A stretch of DNA of 64,000 bases from Streptomyces stelliscabiei (GTDB lineage: Bacteria > Actinomycetota > Actinomycetes > Streptomycetales > Streptomycetaceae). The stretch covers positions 6,944,001-7,008,000 of the forward strand of contig NZ_JADBGF010000001.1 of NCBI RefSeq assembly GCF_014873495.1, written 5' to 3'. The position numbers were made by a program, and so were the translations under genes. The stretch's first letter is position 1. Each line of letters opens with the position of its first letter. Of this stretch, positions 34,999-44,256 are shown in pieces. The notes below the pieces were generated by a model. The model searched no databases. It was given only the letters and a program-made list of their open reading frames with translations, and was not told the origin of the DNA.

Positions 34999-35514
34999 TC
35001 AGAGCCGTGCTCGTGTGGCTTCCAGCAGGCGTACGACCGAGTCGTCGGCCACGGTGGGCACCTCGTCGTAGGCGAACCAGCGCAGGTCCAGGGACTCGTC
35101 GCTGATCGCCTCGACGGCGCCCACGGGGGCGAGGGCCGCGTACTGGACGTCGAGGTGCCAGGCGCACGGAGTGTGGTGGCGGTCGAGACGGACCGGCCCG
35201 CCGGGCAGCAGCGTCAGGCCCGCGATGCCGGACTCCTCCGTGACCTCGCGCAGGGCCGAACCCGCGAGGGTGCCGTCCCCGGGCTCGCAGTGGCCACCCA
35301 TCTGGAGCCACATGCGCAGCTTCCGGTGGAGAGTGAGCAGTACCCGGCCGCGCTCGGGGTCGATCACCAGGCCGCTCGCCGTGATGTGCCCGTCGCCGCA
35401 CGCCTTCCACATGCCGTCCGGGTGGGCCGCCAGATGGTCGAGGTACGCCTGACGCAGCTCAACCTGGTCCTCGTAGCTCTTCAGTACGAGGACCGCGTCG
35501 TCGTGCAGGCTCAC
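34999..35514 (-). CDS. NUDIX hydrolase
   Basis: 171 aa. NUDIX box GGHCEPGDGTLAGSALREVT with EESGI following (~residues 74-98), in a form with Asp in place of the first Glu and one extra residue before REV. Substrate not predictable. GTG 35514 overlaps the stop of the DUF2342 gene (35511), so it is translationally coupled to it. Ends near the terminator at 34880. Confidence 0.85.
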   Translation of the reverse strand: MSLHDDAVLVLKSYEDQVELRQAYLDHLAAHPDGMWKACGDGHITASGLVIDPERGRVLLTLHRKLRMWLQMGGHCEPGDGTLAGSALREVTEESGIAGLTLLPGGPVRLDRHHTPCAWHLDVQYAALAPVGAVEAISDESLDLRWFAYDEVPTVADDSVVRLLEATRARL

Positions 35515-36926
35515 TCGGTGTCGTCGTCCTTCTTCTTGAGGTCCGGCTTCTCGGTGGAGCCGCCCGCGGCCTCGCCGAGCATCTTGTCCAGCTCGGAGAA
35601 GTCCAGCTGCTCCCGGTGGACGAAGCCGTCCGGGTCGTCCAGGTCGGAGGCGGTGGGCAGCATGTCGGGGTGGGCCCACAGGGCGTCGCGGCCGTCGACA
35701 CCGCGCGCGTCCGTGAGGGACGCCCACAGCCGGGAGGCGTCGCGCAGGCGGCGAGGGCGCAGCTCCAGCCCGATCAGTGTCGCGAAGGTCTGCTCGGCCG
35801 GGCCGCCCGTGGCGCGACGGCGGCGCAGCGTCTCGCGCAGCGCGTCCGCGGACGCCAGGCGCGGCTTCGCGGCGGCGTGCACCACCGCGTCCACCCAGCC
35901 CTCCACCAGCGCCAGAGCGGTCTCCAGACGGGCCAGGGCGGCCTTCTGGGCCGGGGTGTCCTCCGGCTGGAACATGCCCTGCTGGAGCGCCTGCTGCAGC
36001 TCCTCCGGGTTCTGCGGGTCGAACTGGCCGACCACGTCCTCCAGCTTGGCCGTGTCGACCTTGATCCCGCGCGCGTAGCCCTCGACCGCGCCGAACAGGT
36101 GCGAGCGCAGCCAGGGGACGTGGGCGAAGAGACGCTGGTGGGCTGCCTCGCGCAGGGCCAGGTAGAGGCGTACCTCGTCCTTGCCGACGCCCAGGTCCTT
36201 GCCGAACGCCTCCACGTTGATCGGCAGCAGCGCGGCCTTGCCGGCCGGGCCGAGCGGCAGGCCGACGTCGGTGGAGCCGACGACCTCGCCCGCGAGCACG
36301 CCCACGGCCTGCCCGATCTGCTGGCCGAACATGGCGCCGCCCATCGACTTCATCATGCCGATCAGCGGGCCGGCCATGGCCTGCATCTCCTCCGGAAGGA
36401 TGTCGCCCATGGCGCCGCCGACACGCTCGGCCACCGGATCGACGAGCTCCTTCCAGGCGGGCAGGGTGGCCTCCACCCACTCCGCGCGGCTCCACGCCAC
36501 GGCGGAGCCCGCGCCGGACGGCAGGGAGGTGGCGTCGTCGAGCCACAGGTCGGCCAGGCGGACGGCCTCCTCGACGGCGGTGCGCTCCGCGGGGCCGACA
36601 CTCGCGTCCTTGGTGCCGTCGGTGGTGCCCTGGGCGACCGTCTGGCGGGCGATCTGCTTGGCCATGTCCCAGTTCACCGGGCCGCCCTCGTACGAGAGCA
36701 TCTGGCCCAGCTGCTGGAAGGCGGCGCCCAGGTCGGTGGGGTTCATGGAACCGAACATCGCGGCGAACGGATTGTCGGCGCCGGGGCCGCCGGCCCCGGG
36801 AAACCCGAAGCCGAACGGGTTGGCCGGTCCCTGACCACCACCGCTCTCCTGGTCCTTCTTCTTGCCCTCGTCGCCGTCGTCCGGCTCCTCCGGCGGAAGG
36901 CCGAATCCGAATGGGGTGTCACTCAC
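35511..36926 (-). CDS. DUF2342 zinc-dependent metalloprotease-like protein
   Basis: 471 aa. Gly/Pro/Phe-rich N-terminus (PFGFGFPGAGGPG). A helical core contains LPINVEAFGKDLGVGKDEVR and LALREAAHQRLFAHVPWL (~residues 262-279), where a zincin-like helix (ExxxH variant) sits. LDFSELDKMLG and an acidic/lysine tail close the protein. Annotated elsewhere as a putative hydrolase or F420-associated zincin; activity unproven. Divergent from the SDR gene at 37117. A conserved actinobacterial housekeeping-type gene. Confidence 0.85.
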   Translation of the reverse strand: MSDTPFGFGLPPEEPDDGDEGKKKDQESGGGQGPANPFGFGFPGAGGPGADNPFAAMFGSMNPTDLGAAFQQLGQMLSYEGGPVNWDMAKQIARQTVAQGTTDGTKDASVGPAERTAVEEAVRLADLWLDDATSLPSGAGSAVAWSRAEWVEATLPAWKELVDPVAERVGGAMGDILPEEMQAMAGPLIGMMKSMGGAMFGQQIGQAVGVLAGEVVGSTDVGLPLGPAGKAALLPINVEAFGKDLGVGKDEVRLYLALREAAHQRLFAHVPWLRSHLFGAVEGYARGIKVDTAKLEDVVGQFDPQNPEELQQALQQGMFQPEDTPAQKAALARLETALALVEGWVDAVVHAAAKPRLASADALRETLRRRRATGGPAEQTFATLIGLELRPRRLRDASRLWASLTDARGVDGRDALWAHPDMLPTASDLDDPDGFVHREQLDFSELDKMLGEAAGGSTEKPDLKKKDDDTE

Positions 36927-37116
36927 GGGATTCCTCGGCTGATAGGGCCATCGGTTTTCTCCGACGGCACGGCTGCCCGAACACCACCCAGCCTAGACAC
37001 CACGGCGGGTTAAGGCCTCGGTGCTCCGCCGATCGATGGCCTGCGGCAGGATGGATGCCACCTGGTACGCACGCGTCGCCCGCGTTCGTACTGAAGACAA
37101 CCGCTGGAGACGCCCG

Positions 37117-38229
37117 GTGAGTTCCCCAGATCCACAGGTTCGCGCAGCGCGAAACCACTCAACCAGTCCCGCCGCGCGCGGGCCCGTCGTCGCGGTCACC
37201 GGTGCCGCGTCCGGCGTCGGAGCGCTGCTCACCGAGCGGCTCGCCGAGTCCGACGAGATCCGGCAGGTCATCGCCATCGACGAGCGGCGCGGCGAGTGCG
37301 CGGCCGCGCAGTGGCACATCCTGGACGTGCGGGACCCGGCGATCGCCGAGAAGCTGCGCGGAGCGGACGTCGTGGTGCACCTCGCCGTCGACCTCGACCT
37401 GGGCACCGATGCGGCGGCCCGCAGCGCGTACAACGTGCGTGGCACGCAGACCGTGCTGACGGCGGCCGCCGCGGCCGGGGTGCACCGGGTCGTGCTGTGC
37501 ACCTCGGCGATGGTCTACGGCGCGCTGCCCGAGAACGAGCTGCCGCTCTCGGAGGACGCCGAGCTGCGGGCGACCGCCGAGGCCACCGGGGTCGGCGACC
37601 TGCTGGAGATCGAGCGCCTCGCACGCCGGGCACCGCGCGCCCATCCGGGCCTCAATGTCACCGTCGTCCGCCCGGCGACTCTTGTCGGGGGCACGGACAC
37701 GGCCCTGACCAGGTACTTCGAGTCGCCTCGGCTGCTGGTGGTGGCCGGGTCGCGGCCCGCCTGGCAGTTCTGCCATGTCGAGGATCTGTGCGGTGCGCTG
37801 GAGTACGCCGTGCTGGAGAAGGTCGACGGGGAGCTGGCCGTCGGGTGCGAGGGGTGGCTGGAGCAGGAGGAGGTCGAGGAGCTCAGCGGGATCCGGCGCA
37901 TGGAGCTGCCCTCCGCCGTCGCCCTCGGGGCCGCCGCCCGGCTCCACCGGATCGGGCTGACGCCGTCGCCGGCCGGGGATCTCGCCTACACGATGTATCC
38001 GTGGGTCGTCAGCGGGAGCCGGCTGCACGACGCCGGGTGGCGGCCCCTGTGGACGAACGAGGAAGTGCTGGCGGAGCTGCTGGAGGAGGTCGCCGGGCGG
38101 CACACCGTGGTCGGGCGGCGGCTGGGGCGCAAGGACGCGACCGCGGCGGGTGCCGCGGGGGCGACGGTCGCGTTGCTGGGTACGGCGGCGTTGGTGCGGC
38201 AGGTCCGGAGGGCTCGGGGGCGGCGCTGA
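37117..38229 (+). CDS. SDR/NAD-dependent epimerase-like membrane-tethered protein
   Basis: 370 aa. Rossmann motif VAVTGAASGVGALL (~residues 27-40), LDVRDPAIAEKLRGADVVVH and a catalytic-type YGALPENE in place of a clear YxxxK, so activity is uncertain. The extreme C-terminus has one hydrophobic helix (AAGATVALLGTAALV) followed by Arg-rich residues, an unusual tail anchor for this family. GTG 37117 with GGAGA upstream. Confidence 0.82.
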   Translation: MSSPDPQVRAARNHSTSPAARGPVVAVTGAASGVGALLTERLAESDEIRQVIAIDERRGECAAAQWHILDVRDPAIAEKLRGADVVVHLAVDLDLGTDAAARSAYNVRGTQTVLTAAAAAGVHRVVLCTSAMVYGALPENELPLSEDAELRATAEATGVGDLLEIERLARRAPRAHPGLNVTVVRPATLVGGTDTALTRYFESPRLLVVAGSRPAWQFCHVEDLCGALEYAVLEKVDGELAVGCEGWLEQEEVEELSGIRRMELPSAVALGAAARLHRIGLTPSPAGDLAYTMYPWVVSGSRLHDAGWRPLWTNEEVLAELLEEVAGRHTVVGRRLGRKDATAAGAAGATVALLGTAALVRQVRRARGRR

Positions 38230-38329
38230 GGTCGGCCCTGTGCCCATGGAGGTCGCGCCAAGTCGCCACGCGCGCGTGACGGCGTTATCGACCAAGTCGG
38301 TCGGGAGACGAGTGGGGCACGATGGGGGT

Positions 38330-38791
38330 ATGGCAGTGAATGAGGATCATCCCGGTGAGCAGGGGGCCGAGGAGCCCGTCAAGCTGATCGGGATTCGGGA
38401 GACGGCGCTCTCCCTGGACGAGGTGTTCCGGGCGGTCGGGGACGACGCCGCCGGGGGGACCGCGCTGTTCGTGGGGACCGTGCGGAACCACGACGGGGGA
38501 GCGGATGTCGACGAGCTGGGCTATTCGTGTCACCCGACGGCCGAGGCCGAGATGCGGCGGATCGCGGAGAAGGTGGTCGCCGACTACCCGGTGCGGGCCC
38601 TCGCGGCCGTGCACAGGGTGGGAAACCTGAAGGTCGGGGACCTGGCGGTGGTCGTCGCCGTGTCGTGTCCGCACCGGGGCGAGGCCTTCGAGGCGTGTCG
38701 GAAACTGATCGACGACCTGAAGCACGAAGTGCCCATCTGGAAGCACCAGAAGTTCTCGGACGGTACGGAGGAGTGGGTGGGAGCCTGCTGA
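38330..38791 (+). CDS. moaE: MoaE: molybdopterin synthase catalytic subunit
   Basis: 153 aa. Family motifs FVGTVRNHD (~residues 45-53), YSCHPTAEAEM (~63-73), VHRVGNLKVGDLAVVVAVSC (~91-110) and PIWKHQKFSDG (~134-144) with the active-site Lys. It transfers sulfur from MoaD thiocarboxylate to precursor Z. The sulfur for MoaD is loaded by MoeZ-type enzymes, such as that at 5670. ATG 38330 follows GATGGGGGT, a Gly-Gly-like ribosome site. Confidence 0.95.
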   Translation: MAVNEDHPGEQGAEEPVKLIGIRETALSLDEVFRAVGDDAAGGTALFVGTVRNHDGGADVDELGYSCHPTAEAEMRRIAEKVVADYPVRALAAVHRVGNLKVGDLAVVVAVSCPHRGEAFEACRKLIDDLKHEVPIWKHQKFSDGTEEWVGAC

Positions 38792-38798
38792 GGCGGGA

Positions 38799-38824
38799 CC
38801 GGAACGCGCCTGTACGCGTTCCGG
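38799..38824 (+). terminator. Hairpin after moaE
   Basis: CCGGAACGCG (38799-38808) pairs perfectly with CGCGTTCCGG (38815-38824), loop CCTGTA. It begins eight bases past the moaE stop. Confidence 0.8.
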
Positions 38825-38921
38825 TTGCGTAACCTGCCCCCCGGCGCGAGCGTTGACGGAGCGGACGGATAATCTGCTGATCAGTCAGTTGTGGTTGTTT
38901 GATAGGGGTTGGGAGGCCGGC

Positions 38922-39086
38922 ATGGCGGCGCTCGCCTGGTTGCTGATTCCGCTCGTGGCCGCGATCGGTGCCGGACTGTGGGGCGGCTGGGCCGGCCGGA
39001 ACCGCAGGAGCATCGAGGACGGCACCGAGCTCGCGGGGTACTCCCGCTTCCGCGAGGCCATGGAGCGGTCCCACTCCGGCGGCTAG
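38922..39086 (+). CDS. Small single-pass membrane protein
   Basis: 54 aa: hydrophobic MAALAWLLIPLVAAIGAGLW, then a basic and polar tail with YSRFREAMERSHSGG. ATG 38922 with GGGAGG upstream; longer in-frame starts at 38853 lack a site. N-in or N-out not decided. It lies 74 bases before the S16 protease gene and might be its partner. Not recognised. Confidence 0.7.
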   Translation: MAALAWLLIPLVAAIGAGLWGGWAGRNRRSIEDGTELAGYSRFREAMERSHSGG

Positions 39087-39159
39087 CGGCCGCTTCGCCC
39101 GCGCCCCGGACGGACGGCCCCGACAGTGCTCCTACAGGCCTGTCCCGTACTGTCGTTCC

Positions 39160-40257
39160 ATGCCACGCCGCACCGCGACGATGCTCGCCTCCACCCTGAT
39201 GCTGATCGCGCTCCTGTGCGCGGGTGTGATCATTCCCGTGCCCTATTCGGAGATGTCACCGGGGCCGACGGTGAACACGCTCGGCAAGCACGACGGGGAG
39301 CCGGTGCTGCAGATCTCCGGGCGCAAGACGTACGCGACGACCGGCCATCTGAACATGACCACGGTCCGCGTCACCAGCGCCGACTACCGGATGAACCTCG
39401 TCGAGGCCGTGTACGGCTGGCTGGCGCACGACAACAAGGTCGTCCCGCACGACACGCTCTACCCGGACGGCAAGACCAAGGAGCAGTCGACGCAGGAGAA
39501 CGCCGAGGAGTTCAGCCAGTCCCAGGAGAGCGCCAAGGTCGCGGCCCTGAAGGAGCTGGACATCCCGGTGCGGTCCTGGGTGATCGTCTCCACCGTCCTC
39601 AAGGACTCCCCGGCCGAGGGCAAGCTGCACGCCGGTGACGTGATCAAGTCCGTCGACGGTACGGCGGTCAAGGTGCCCGAGGACGTGGCGAAACTGGTCA
39701 CCAAGCACAAGCCGGGTGAGAACGTCGACTTCGTGATCGTGCCCGCCAAGGCCCAGGCCGCCGCGGAGAAGGCGAACAGGACGGCGACCGAGACCCGGAA
39801 GGTCACCATCACCACGGGCACGTCCGACGACACGGGCGAGGAGCGGGCGATCGTCGGCATCTCCGCAGGGACCGACCACACCTTCCCCTTCACCATCGAC
39901 ATCAAGCTGGCCGACGTCGGCGGCCCGAGCGCCGGACTGATGTTCGCCCTCGGTATCTACGACAAGCTCACGCCGGGCAACCTGACGGGCGGCAAGTTCG
40001 TGGCCGGCACCGGCACGATCGACGACCAGGGCAAGGTCGGCCCCATCGGCGGCATCGAGATGAAGACGGTCGGCGCGCGCGCCAAGGGCGCCCAGTACTT
40101 CCTGACGCCCGAGGACAACTGCGTCACGGCCGCCGGGGACGTCCCCGACGGACTCACCCTCGTCAAGGTCGGCACCATCGAGGACGCGCTGGGAGCCCTG
40201 AAGGACATCCGCGCCGGCGACACCGCCGACCTGCCGAAGTGCACCACCAAGGGCTGA
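39160..40257 (+). CDS. PDZ-S16 (Lon-like, YlbL-type) membrane protease
   Basis: 365 aa. N-terminal signal anchor (ASTLMLIALLCAGVIIPVP), a PDZ domain (~residues 140-225, VLKDSPAEGKLHAGDVIKSV) and a C-terminal Lon proteolytic domain. The Ser-Lys dyad is in GGPSAGLMFALG (~250) and GGIEMKTVGARAKGAQ (~295-310). No ATPase domain. Family members are periplasm-facing quality-control proteases. ATG 39160. Confidence 0.93.
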   Translation: MPRRTATMLASTLMLIALLCAGVIIPVPYSEMSPGPTVNTLGKHDGEPVLQISGRKTYATTGHLNMTTVRVTSADYRMNLVEAVYGWLAHDNKVVPHDTLYPDGKTKEQSTQENAEEFSQSQESAKVAALKELDIPVRSWVIVSTVLKDSPAEGKLHAGDVIKSVDGTAVKVPEDVAKLVTKHKPGENVDFVIVPAKAQAAAEKANRTATETRKVTITTGTSDDTGEERAIVGISAGTDHTFPFTIDIKLADVGGPSAGLMFALGIYDKLTPGNLTGGKFVAGTGTIDDQGKVGPIGGIEMKTVGARAKGAQYFLTPEDNCVTAAGDVPDGLTLVKVGTIEDALGALKDIRAGDTADLPKCTTKG

Positions 40258-40278
40258 CGGAAACGGACGTACGCGCGC

Positions 40279-40314
40279 GTGGGGGCGCTCCCGAGGACCC
40301 GGGGGCGCCCCCAC
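40279..40314. terminator. Bidirectional hairpin between convergent genes
   Basis: GTGGGGGCGC (40279-40288) pairs with GCGCCCCCAC (40305-40314), between the S16 protease and the PPA1309 gene. Confidence 0.8.
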
Positions 40315-40330
40315 CGCCGTACGGCGGGGA

Positions 40331-40873
40331 TCAGTCCACGAAGGTCGCGGACAGGGCCTCCGCGAGGCCCGGTACCAGTTCGGGGCCGGTGAGGACCTCG
40401 GTCGGAGAGTCCTTCTCGCGCAGACGCAGGGCCGCGTCGCGGGAGCCGTCGCGGAGAACGGCGACGGTCATACGGACCTCCTGGCGCTCCGGGTGGGAGG
40501 CGACCCACTTGGCGAGACGGGCCTCGTCGAGGTTCTCGGGGACGGACGCCTCGGCGGACGGCGGCAGCATCAGCCGCTCCACGGTCAGCGCGCAGCCGAC
40601 CACCGCGTCGGGCCAGGCGATGGTGCCGAGGAACTCGTCGAGGGCCTTGCCCGCGGGAATCTCGTCCTGCTCGATCGGGGTGAGACCGACGGTCTCGGAC
40701 TCGTCCTGCAGACCGAGCTGAGCCGCGAGGGCGGGTTCCTGGGACCGCAGACGCGCGGTATCCACCAGGGCGAAGAGGCGAGCGGGCTGGTCCCAGCCGA
40801 GGCCCGAGGCGTACTCGTCGATCTCGAGGACGGCCCGGGTGAGGGGGTTCGCTGCCATGGGAGTGTTGGACAT
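40331..40873 (-). CDS. PPA1309 family protein
   Basis: 180 aa soluble, acidic protein of an actinobacterial family without known function. Contains GWDQPARLFALVDTARLRSQ (~residues 25-44) and LTVERLMLPP. ATG 40873 is preceded by GGCAGGA at eight bases; a GTG at 40879 is possible but too close to it. Divergent from the UPF0182 gene. Confidence 0.8.
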   Translation of the reverse strand: MSNTPMAANPLTRAVLEIDEYASGLGWDQPARLFALVDTARLRSQEPALAAQLGLQDESETVGLTPIEQDEIPAGKALDEFLGTIAWPDAVVGCALTVERLMLPPSAEASVPENLDEARLAKWVASHPERQEVRMTVAVLRDGSRDAALRLREKDSPTEVLTGPELVPGLAEALSATFVD

Positions 40874-40906
40874 GGTCACAATCCTGCCTCGTTCGTTCCC
40901 CGAAGC

Positions 40907-40933
40907 GGGAACCGAGTAAAGCGTGAGTAAGTT
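40907..40933 (+). promoter_or_regulatory. ECF-type promoter (GGGAAC-N18-GTT) before the UPF0182 gene
   Basis: GGGAAC (40907-40912), 18 bases, GTT (40931-40933). The -10 and spacing fit the SigR class; GGAAC rather than GGAAT is also used by SigE-like ECF factors. The start codon lies about 92 bases downstream. Confidence 0.5.
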
Positions 40934-41024
40934 GCATAGGTGAGGCCCCTGCGATCACGGGGCCCGCTGGAGGGTCCGTAGACGCGGGCCTGACGTATCG
41001 ACAGCGAACTTCGAGGTGCGCACC

Positions 41025-43967
41025 TTGGCTTTCCAGATGCCGGACCGCGGCGGAGGCCCGACGGGGCCGCGGATCAGAGTGGGCCGACCGTCCCGACGTG
41101 TCCGGACGCTGCTCATGACGTTGGGCGTCCTTGCCGTCCTCGGCATGGCGTTCGTCATGTTCGCGGGATTCTGGACGGACTGGCTCTGGTACCGGTCGGT
41201 GAAGTATTCGTCCGTCTTCACCACCACACTCTGGACGAAGATCGGGCTCTTCTTCGTCTTCGGCCTGCTGATGTCGGCCTCGGTCGGCTTCAACATCTGG
41301 CTCGCGCACCGGCTGCGGCCACCGCTGAGCGCCATGTCGATGGAGCAGCAGAGCCTCGACAGGTACCGCATGGGCATCGCGCCCTACAAGAAATGGCTGC
41401 TCCTCGGGATCACCTCCCTGGTGGGCCTCATCGCCGGCGCCTCCGCCTCCGGGCAGTGGCGCACCTGGCTGATGTGGGTCAACGGTGTGTCGTTCGGCCA
41501 GAAGGACCCCCAGTTCGACCTGGACGTCTCCTTCTACGCCTTCGACCTGCCCTGGTACCGCTTCCTGCTCGGCTTCGGCTTCGCCGCCGCCGTGCTCTCG
41601 GTGATCGCCGCCGCCCTCACGCACTACCTGTACGGCGGCCTCAGGGTCACCTCCCCGGGTGCGCGGGCCACCGCCGCGGCCACCGGACACCTGTCGGTGC
41701 TCCTCGGCATCTTCGTCGCCCTGAAGGCGGTCGCCTACTGGCTCGACCGGTACGGGCTGGCCGTGAAGTCCAGCGACTTCAAGGCGACGGGGAACTGGAC
41801 GGGCCTGAGGTACGTCGACGCGAACGCGTACCTGCCGGCCAAGACGATCCTGTTCTGCATCGCGGTGATCTGCGCGCTGCTGTTCTTCGCCACCATCTGG
41901 CGGCGCACCTGGCAGCTGCCGGTCATCGGCTTCGGCCTGATGGTGCTCTCCGCCATCCTCATCGGCGGGCTGTATCCGGCGATCGTCCAGAAGTTCCAGG
42001 TCCAGCCGAACGAGCAGGCCAAGGAGGCGCCGTACGTCGAGAAGAACCTGGCGGCGACCCGCCAGGCCTACGGCATCGACGGGACCGACGTCGAGGAGTA
42101 CTCGGGCGTCAGCGACACGGACAAGGCCCAGCTCCGCAAGGACGCCGACACCACGGCCAGCATCCGCATGCTCGACCCGAACATCGTCTCGCCGACCTTC
42201 CAGCAGCTCCAGCAGATGAGGAACTACTACGCGTTCCCCACGAACCTGGACGTCGACCGGTACAGCAACGAGGACGGCGCCGAGCAGGACACCGTCATCG
42301 GTCTGCGCGAGCTGAACCTGGCGGGCATCCCGAAGAACAACTGGATCAACGACCACTTCCGCTACACCCACGGCTACGGCGTGGTCGCCGCCAAGGGCAC
42401 CGAGGCCACCTCCGGCGGCCGCCCGGTGTTCACCGAGTCCGACCTGCCGTCCAAGGGCGATCTGGGCAAGTACCAGCAGCGGGTCTACTACGGCGAGAAG
42501 ACCACGCAGTACTCGATCGTCGGCGGTCCCCAGAAGGAGATCGACTACTCCGACGACAGCGGGGAGAAGACCACCAGCTACAAGGGCAAGAGCGGGGTCA
42601 ACCTCTCCAGCCCGGTCAACCGGGCCGCGTACGCGGTGGCGTTCAACGAGCCGCAGATCCTCTACTCCGGTGCCATCGGCGAGGGTTCGCGGATCCTGTA
42701 CAACCGCACGCCCAAGGAGCGCGTGGAGGCGGTCGCCCCCTGGCTGACCATCGACGGTGACGCCTACCCGGCCGTCGTCGACGGGAAGATCCAGTGGATC
42801 GTCGACGCGTACACCACCACCAACGGCTACCCGTACGCCTCCCGCACCACCCTGGGCGACACGACGGCCGACTCGCTGACCGCCGACAACAGCCAGCGCG
42901 CGGTGGTGGCCCAGCAGAACCAGGTCAACTACATCCGCAACTCGGTGAAGGCGACCGTCGACGCGTACACGGGTCAGGTCAAGCTCTACCAGTGGGACAC
43001 CGAGGACCCGGTCCTGAAGACCTGGATGAAGGCCTTCCCGAACACGGTGGAGCCGAAGGGCGACATCTCCGACTCGCTGCTGGCCCATCTGCGGTACCCG
43101 CAGGACCTCTTCAAGGTCCAGCGCGAGCTGCTCACCCGCTACCACGTGAAGGACGCCGAGACGTTCCTCAGCGGCAGCGAGGTGTGGCAGGTCCCGGACG
43201 ACCCGACCAACACCTCGGGCAACGCGGTGCCGCCGTACTACCTGAGCATGAAGCTGCCGGGCCAGACGGCACAGGCGTTCTCGCTGACCACCACGCTCAC
43301 GCCGAACGGCCGCGACAACCTCAGTGCCTTCGTGGCGGTCAACGCCGAGGCGGGCACCAAGGACTACGGCGAGATCAGAATTCTGAAACTGCCGACGAGC
43401 GAACCGATCGACGGACCGAAACAGGTCCAGAGCCAGTTCAACTCCGAACAGGACATCGCCGAGACCATCAGCCTCCTCAAGAGAGGTGACTCACAGGTCG
43501 AGTACGGCAACCTCCTGACGGTCCCGCTCGACGGGGGGCTGCTCTACGTGGAACCCGTCTATGTGCGAGGCGGCGGACTCAAGTACCCGCTGCTGCGCAA
43601 GGTCCTGGTCACCTACGGCGGCAACACGGCCTTCGAGGACACCCTCGACGCCGCGCTCAACAAGGTGTTCGAGACCGAGGGTCCGCCCACGGAGCCACCC
43701 GTGGACGACGGCGACGAGGGCACCGACGAGCCGCCGAAGTCCGGCGACCCGACGGTCCAACAGGCCCTGGAGGAAGCCCAGAAGGCGTTCGACGAGGGCC
43801 AGCAGGCACTCAAGGACGGCGACTGGGAGGCGTACGGCCGGGCCCAACAGGACCTGGAGGACGCGCTGAAGCGTGCCGAGGACGCCCAGGCCAAGGCCGG
43901 CGGGACCGGCGGCAGCGGCAGTGCGGACAGCGACAAGAGCGGCGACGGAGGCTCCGGAAGCGGCTGA
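41025..43967 (+). CDS. UPF0182 family large membrane protein
   Basis: 980 aa. About seven membrane helices in residues ~25-330, a long extracytoplasmic domain (~330-900) and an acidic/Gln/Lys C-terminal coiled coil with a Gly/Ser tail. Conserved in actinobacteria and cyanobacteria; function unknown. TTG at 41025 fits GAGGTG six bases upstream; ATG 41037 would follow no site. The extracytoplasmic region has many YxxN-type segments (NNWINDHFRYTHGYGVVAAK). Possibly driven by the ECF-type promoter at 40907, which would link it to envelope or thiol stress. Confidence 0.9.
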   Translation: MAFQMPDRGGGPTGPRIRVGRPSRRVRTLLMTLGVLAVLGMAFVMFAGFWTDWLWYRSVKYSSVFTTTLWTKIGLFFVFGLLMSASVGFNIWLAHRLRPPLSAMSMEQQSLDRYRMGIAPYKKWLLLGITSLVGLIAGASASGQWRTWLMWVNGVSFGQKDPQFDLDVSFYAFDLPWYRFLLGFGFAAAVLSVIAAALTHYLYGGLRVTSPGARATAAATGHLSVLLGIFVALKAVAYWLDRYGLAVKSSDFKATGNWTGLRYVDANAYLPAKTILFCIAVICALLFFATIWRRTWQLPVIGFGLMVLSAILIGGLYPAIVQKFQVQPNEQAKEAPYVEKNLAATRQAYGIDGTDVEEYSGVSDTDKAQLRKDADTTASIRMLDPNIVSPTFQQLQQMRNYYAFPTNLDVDRYSNEDGAEQDTVIGLRELNLAGIPKNNWINDHFRYTHGYGVVAAKGTEATSGGRPVFTESDLPSKGDLGKYQQRVYYGEKTTQYSIVGGPQKEIDYSDDSGEKTTSYKGKSGVNLSSPVNRAAYAVAFNEPQILYSGAIGEGSRILYNRTPKERVEAVAPWLTIDGDAYPAVVDGKIQWIVDAYTTTNGYPYASRTTLGDTTADSLTADNSQRAVVAQQNQVNYIRNSVKATVDAYTGQVKLYQWDTEDPVLKTWMKAFPNTVEPKGDISDSLLAHLRYPQDLFKVQRELLTRYHVKDAETFLSGSEVWQVPDDPTNTSGNAVPPYYLSMKLPGQTAQAFSLTTTLTPNGRDNLSAFVAVNAEAGTKDYGEIRILKLPTSEPIDGPKQVQSQFNSEQDIAETISLLKRGDSQVEYGNLLTVPLDGGLLYVEPVYVRGGGLKYPLLRKVLVTYGGNTAFEDTLDAALNKVFETEGPPTEPPVDDGDEGTDEPPKSGDPTVQQALEEAQKAFDEGQQALKDGDWEAYGRAQQDLEDALKRAEDAQAKAGGTGGSGSADSDKSGDGGSGSG

Positions 43968-44011
43968 TGCAAGGCTCCCTCCCGCGCCGTGGTACGGTTG
44001 CAACACAACGG

Positions 44012-44085
44012 CGCGGGGTGGAGCAGCTCGGTAGCTCGCTGGGCTCATAACCCAGAGGTCGCAGGTTCAAATCCTGTCCCCGCTA
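44012..44085 (+). tRNA. tRNA-fMet (CAT), copy 1
   Basis: 74 bases, cloverleaf with CGCGGGG acceptor strand, anticodon loop CTCATAA, and TTCAAAT T-loop. Initiator marks: an unpaired first acceptor position (C1 against T72) and three G:C pairs (GGG/CCC) at the base of the anticodon stem. CCA is not encoded. Identical to the copy at 46348. Followed by a 14-bp hairpin. Confidence 0.97.
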
Positions 44086-44093
44086 CTGAAGTT

Positions 44094-44127
44094 GAAGGCC
44101 CGGATCCTCCAAAGGATCCGGGCCTTC
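44094..44127 (+). terminator. 14-bp terminator of tRNA-fMet copy 1
   Basis: GAAGGCCCGGATCC (44094-44107) pairs perfectly with 44114-44127, loop TCCAAA. Starts nine bases after the tRNA. Confidence 0.9.
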
Positions 44128-44256
44128 GACGTGTTGGCGGGGGGATCCGGGAAATCTGTGTTTGACTTGTCGCTCTGTGGGCAAGTCGACAAAACGCTGT
44201 AGTGACCTCAATGGCTGCGGTATACCAGGTGTACCCAGGTTGCAGGTGGTGCGACG

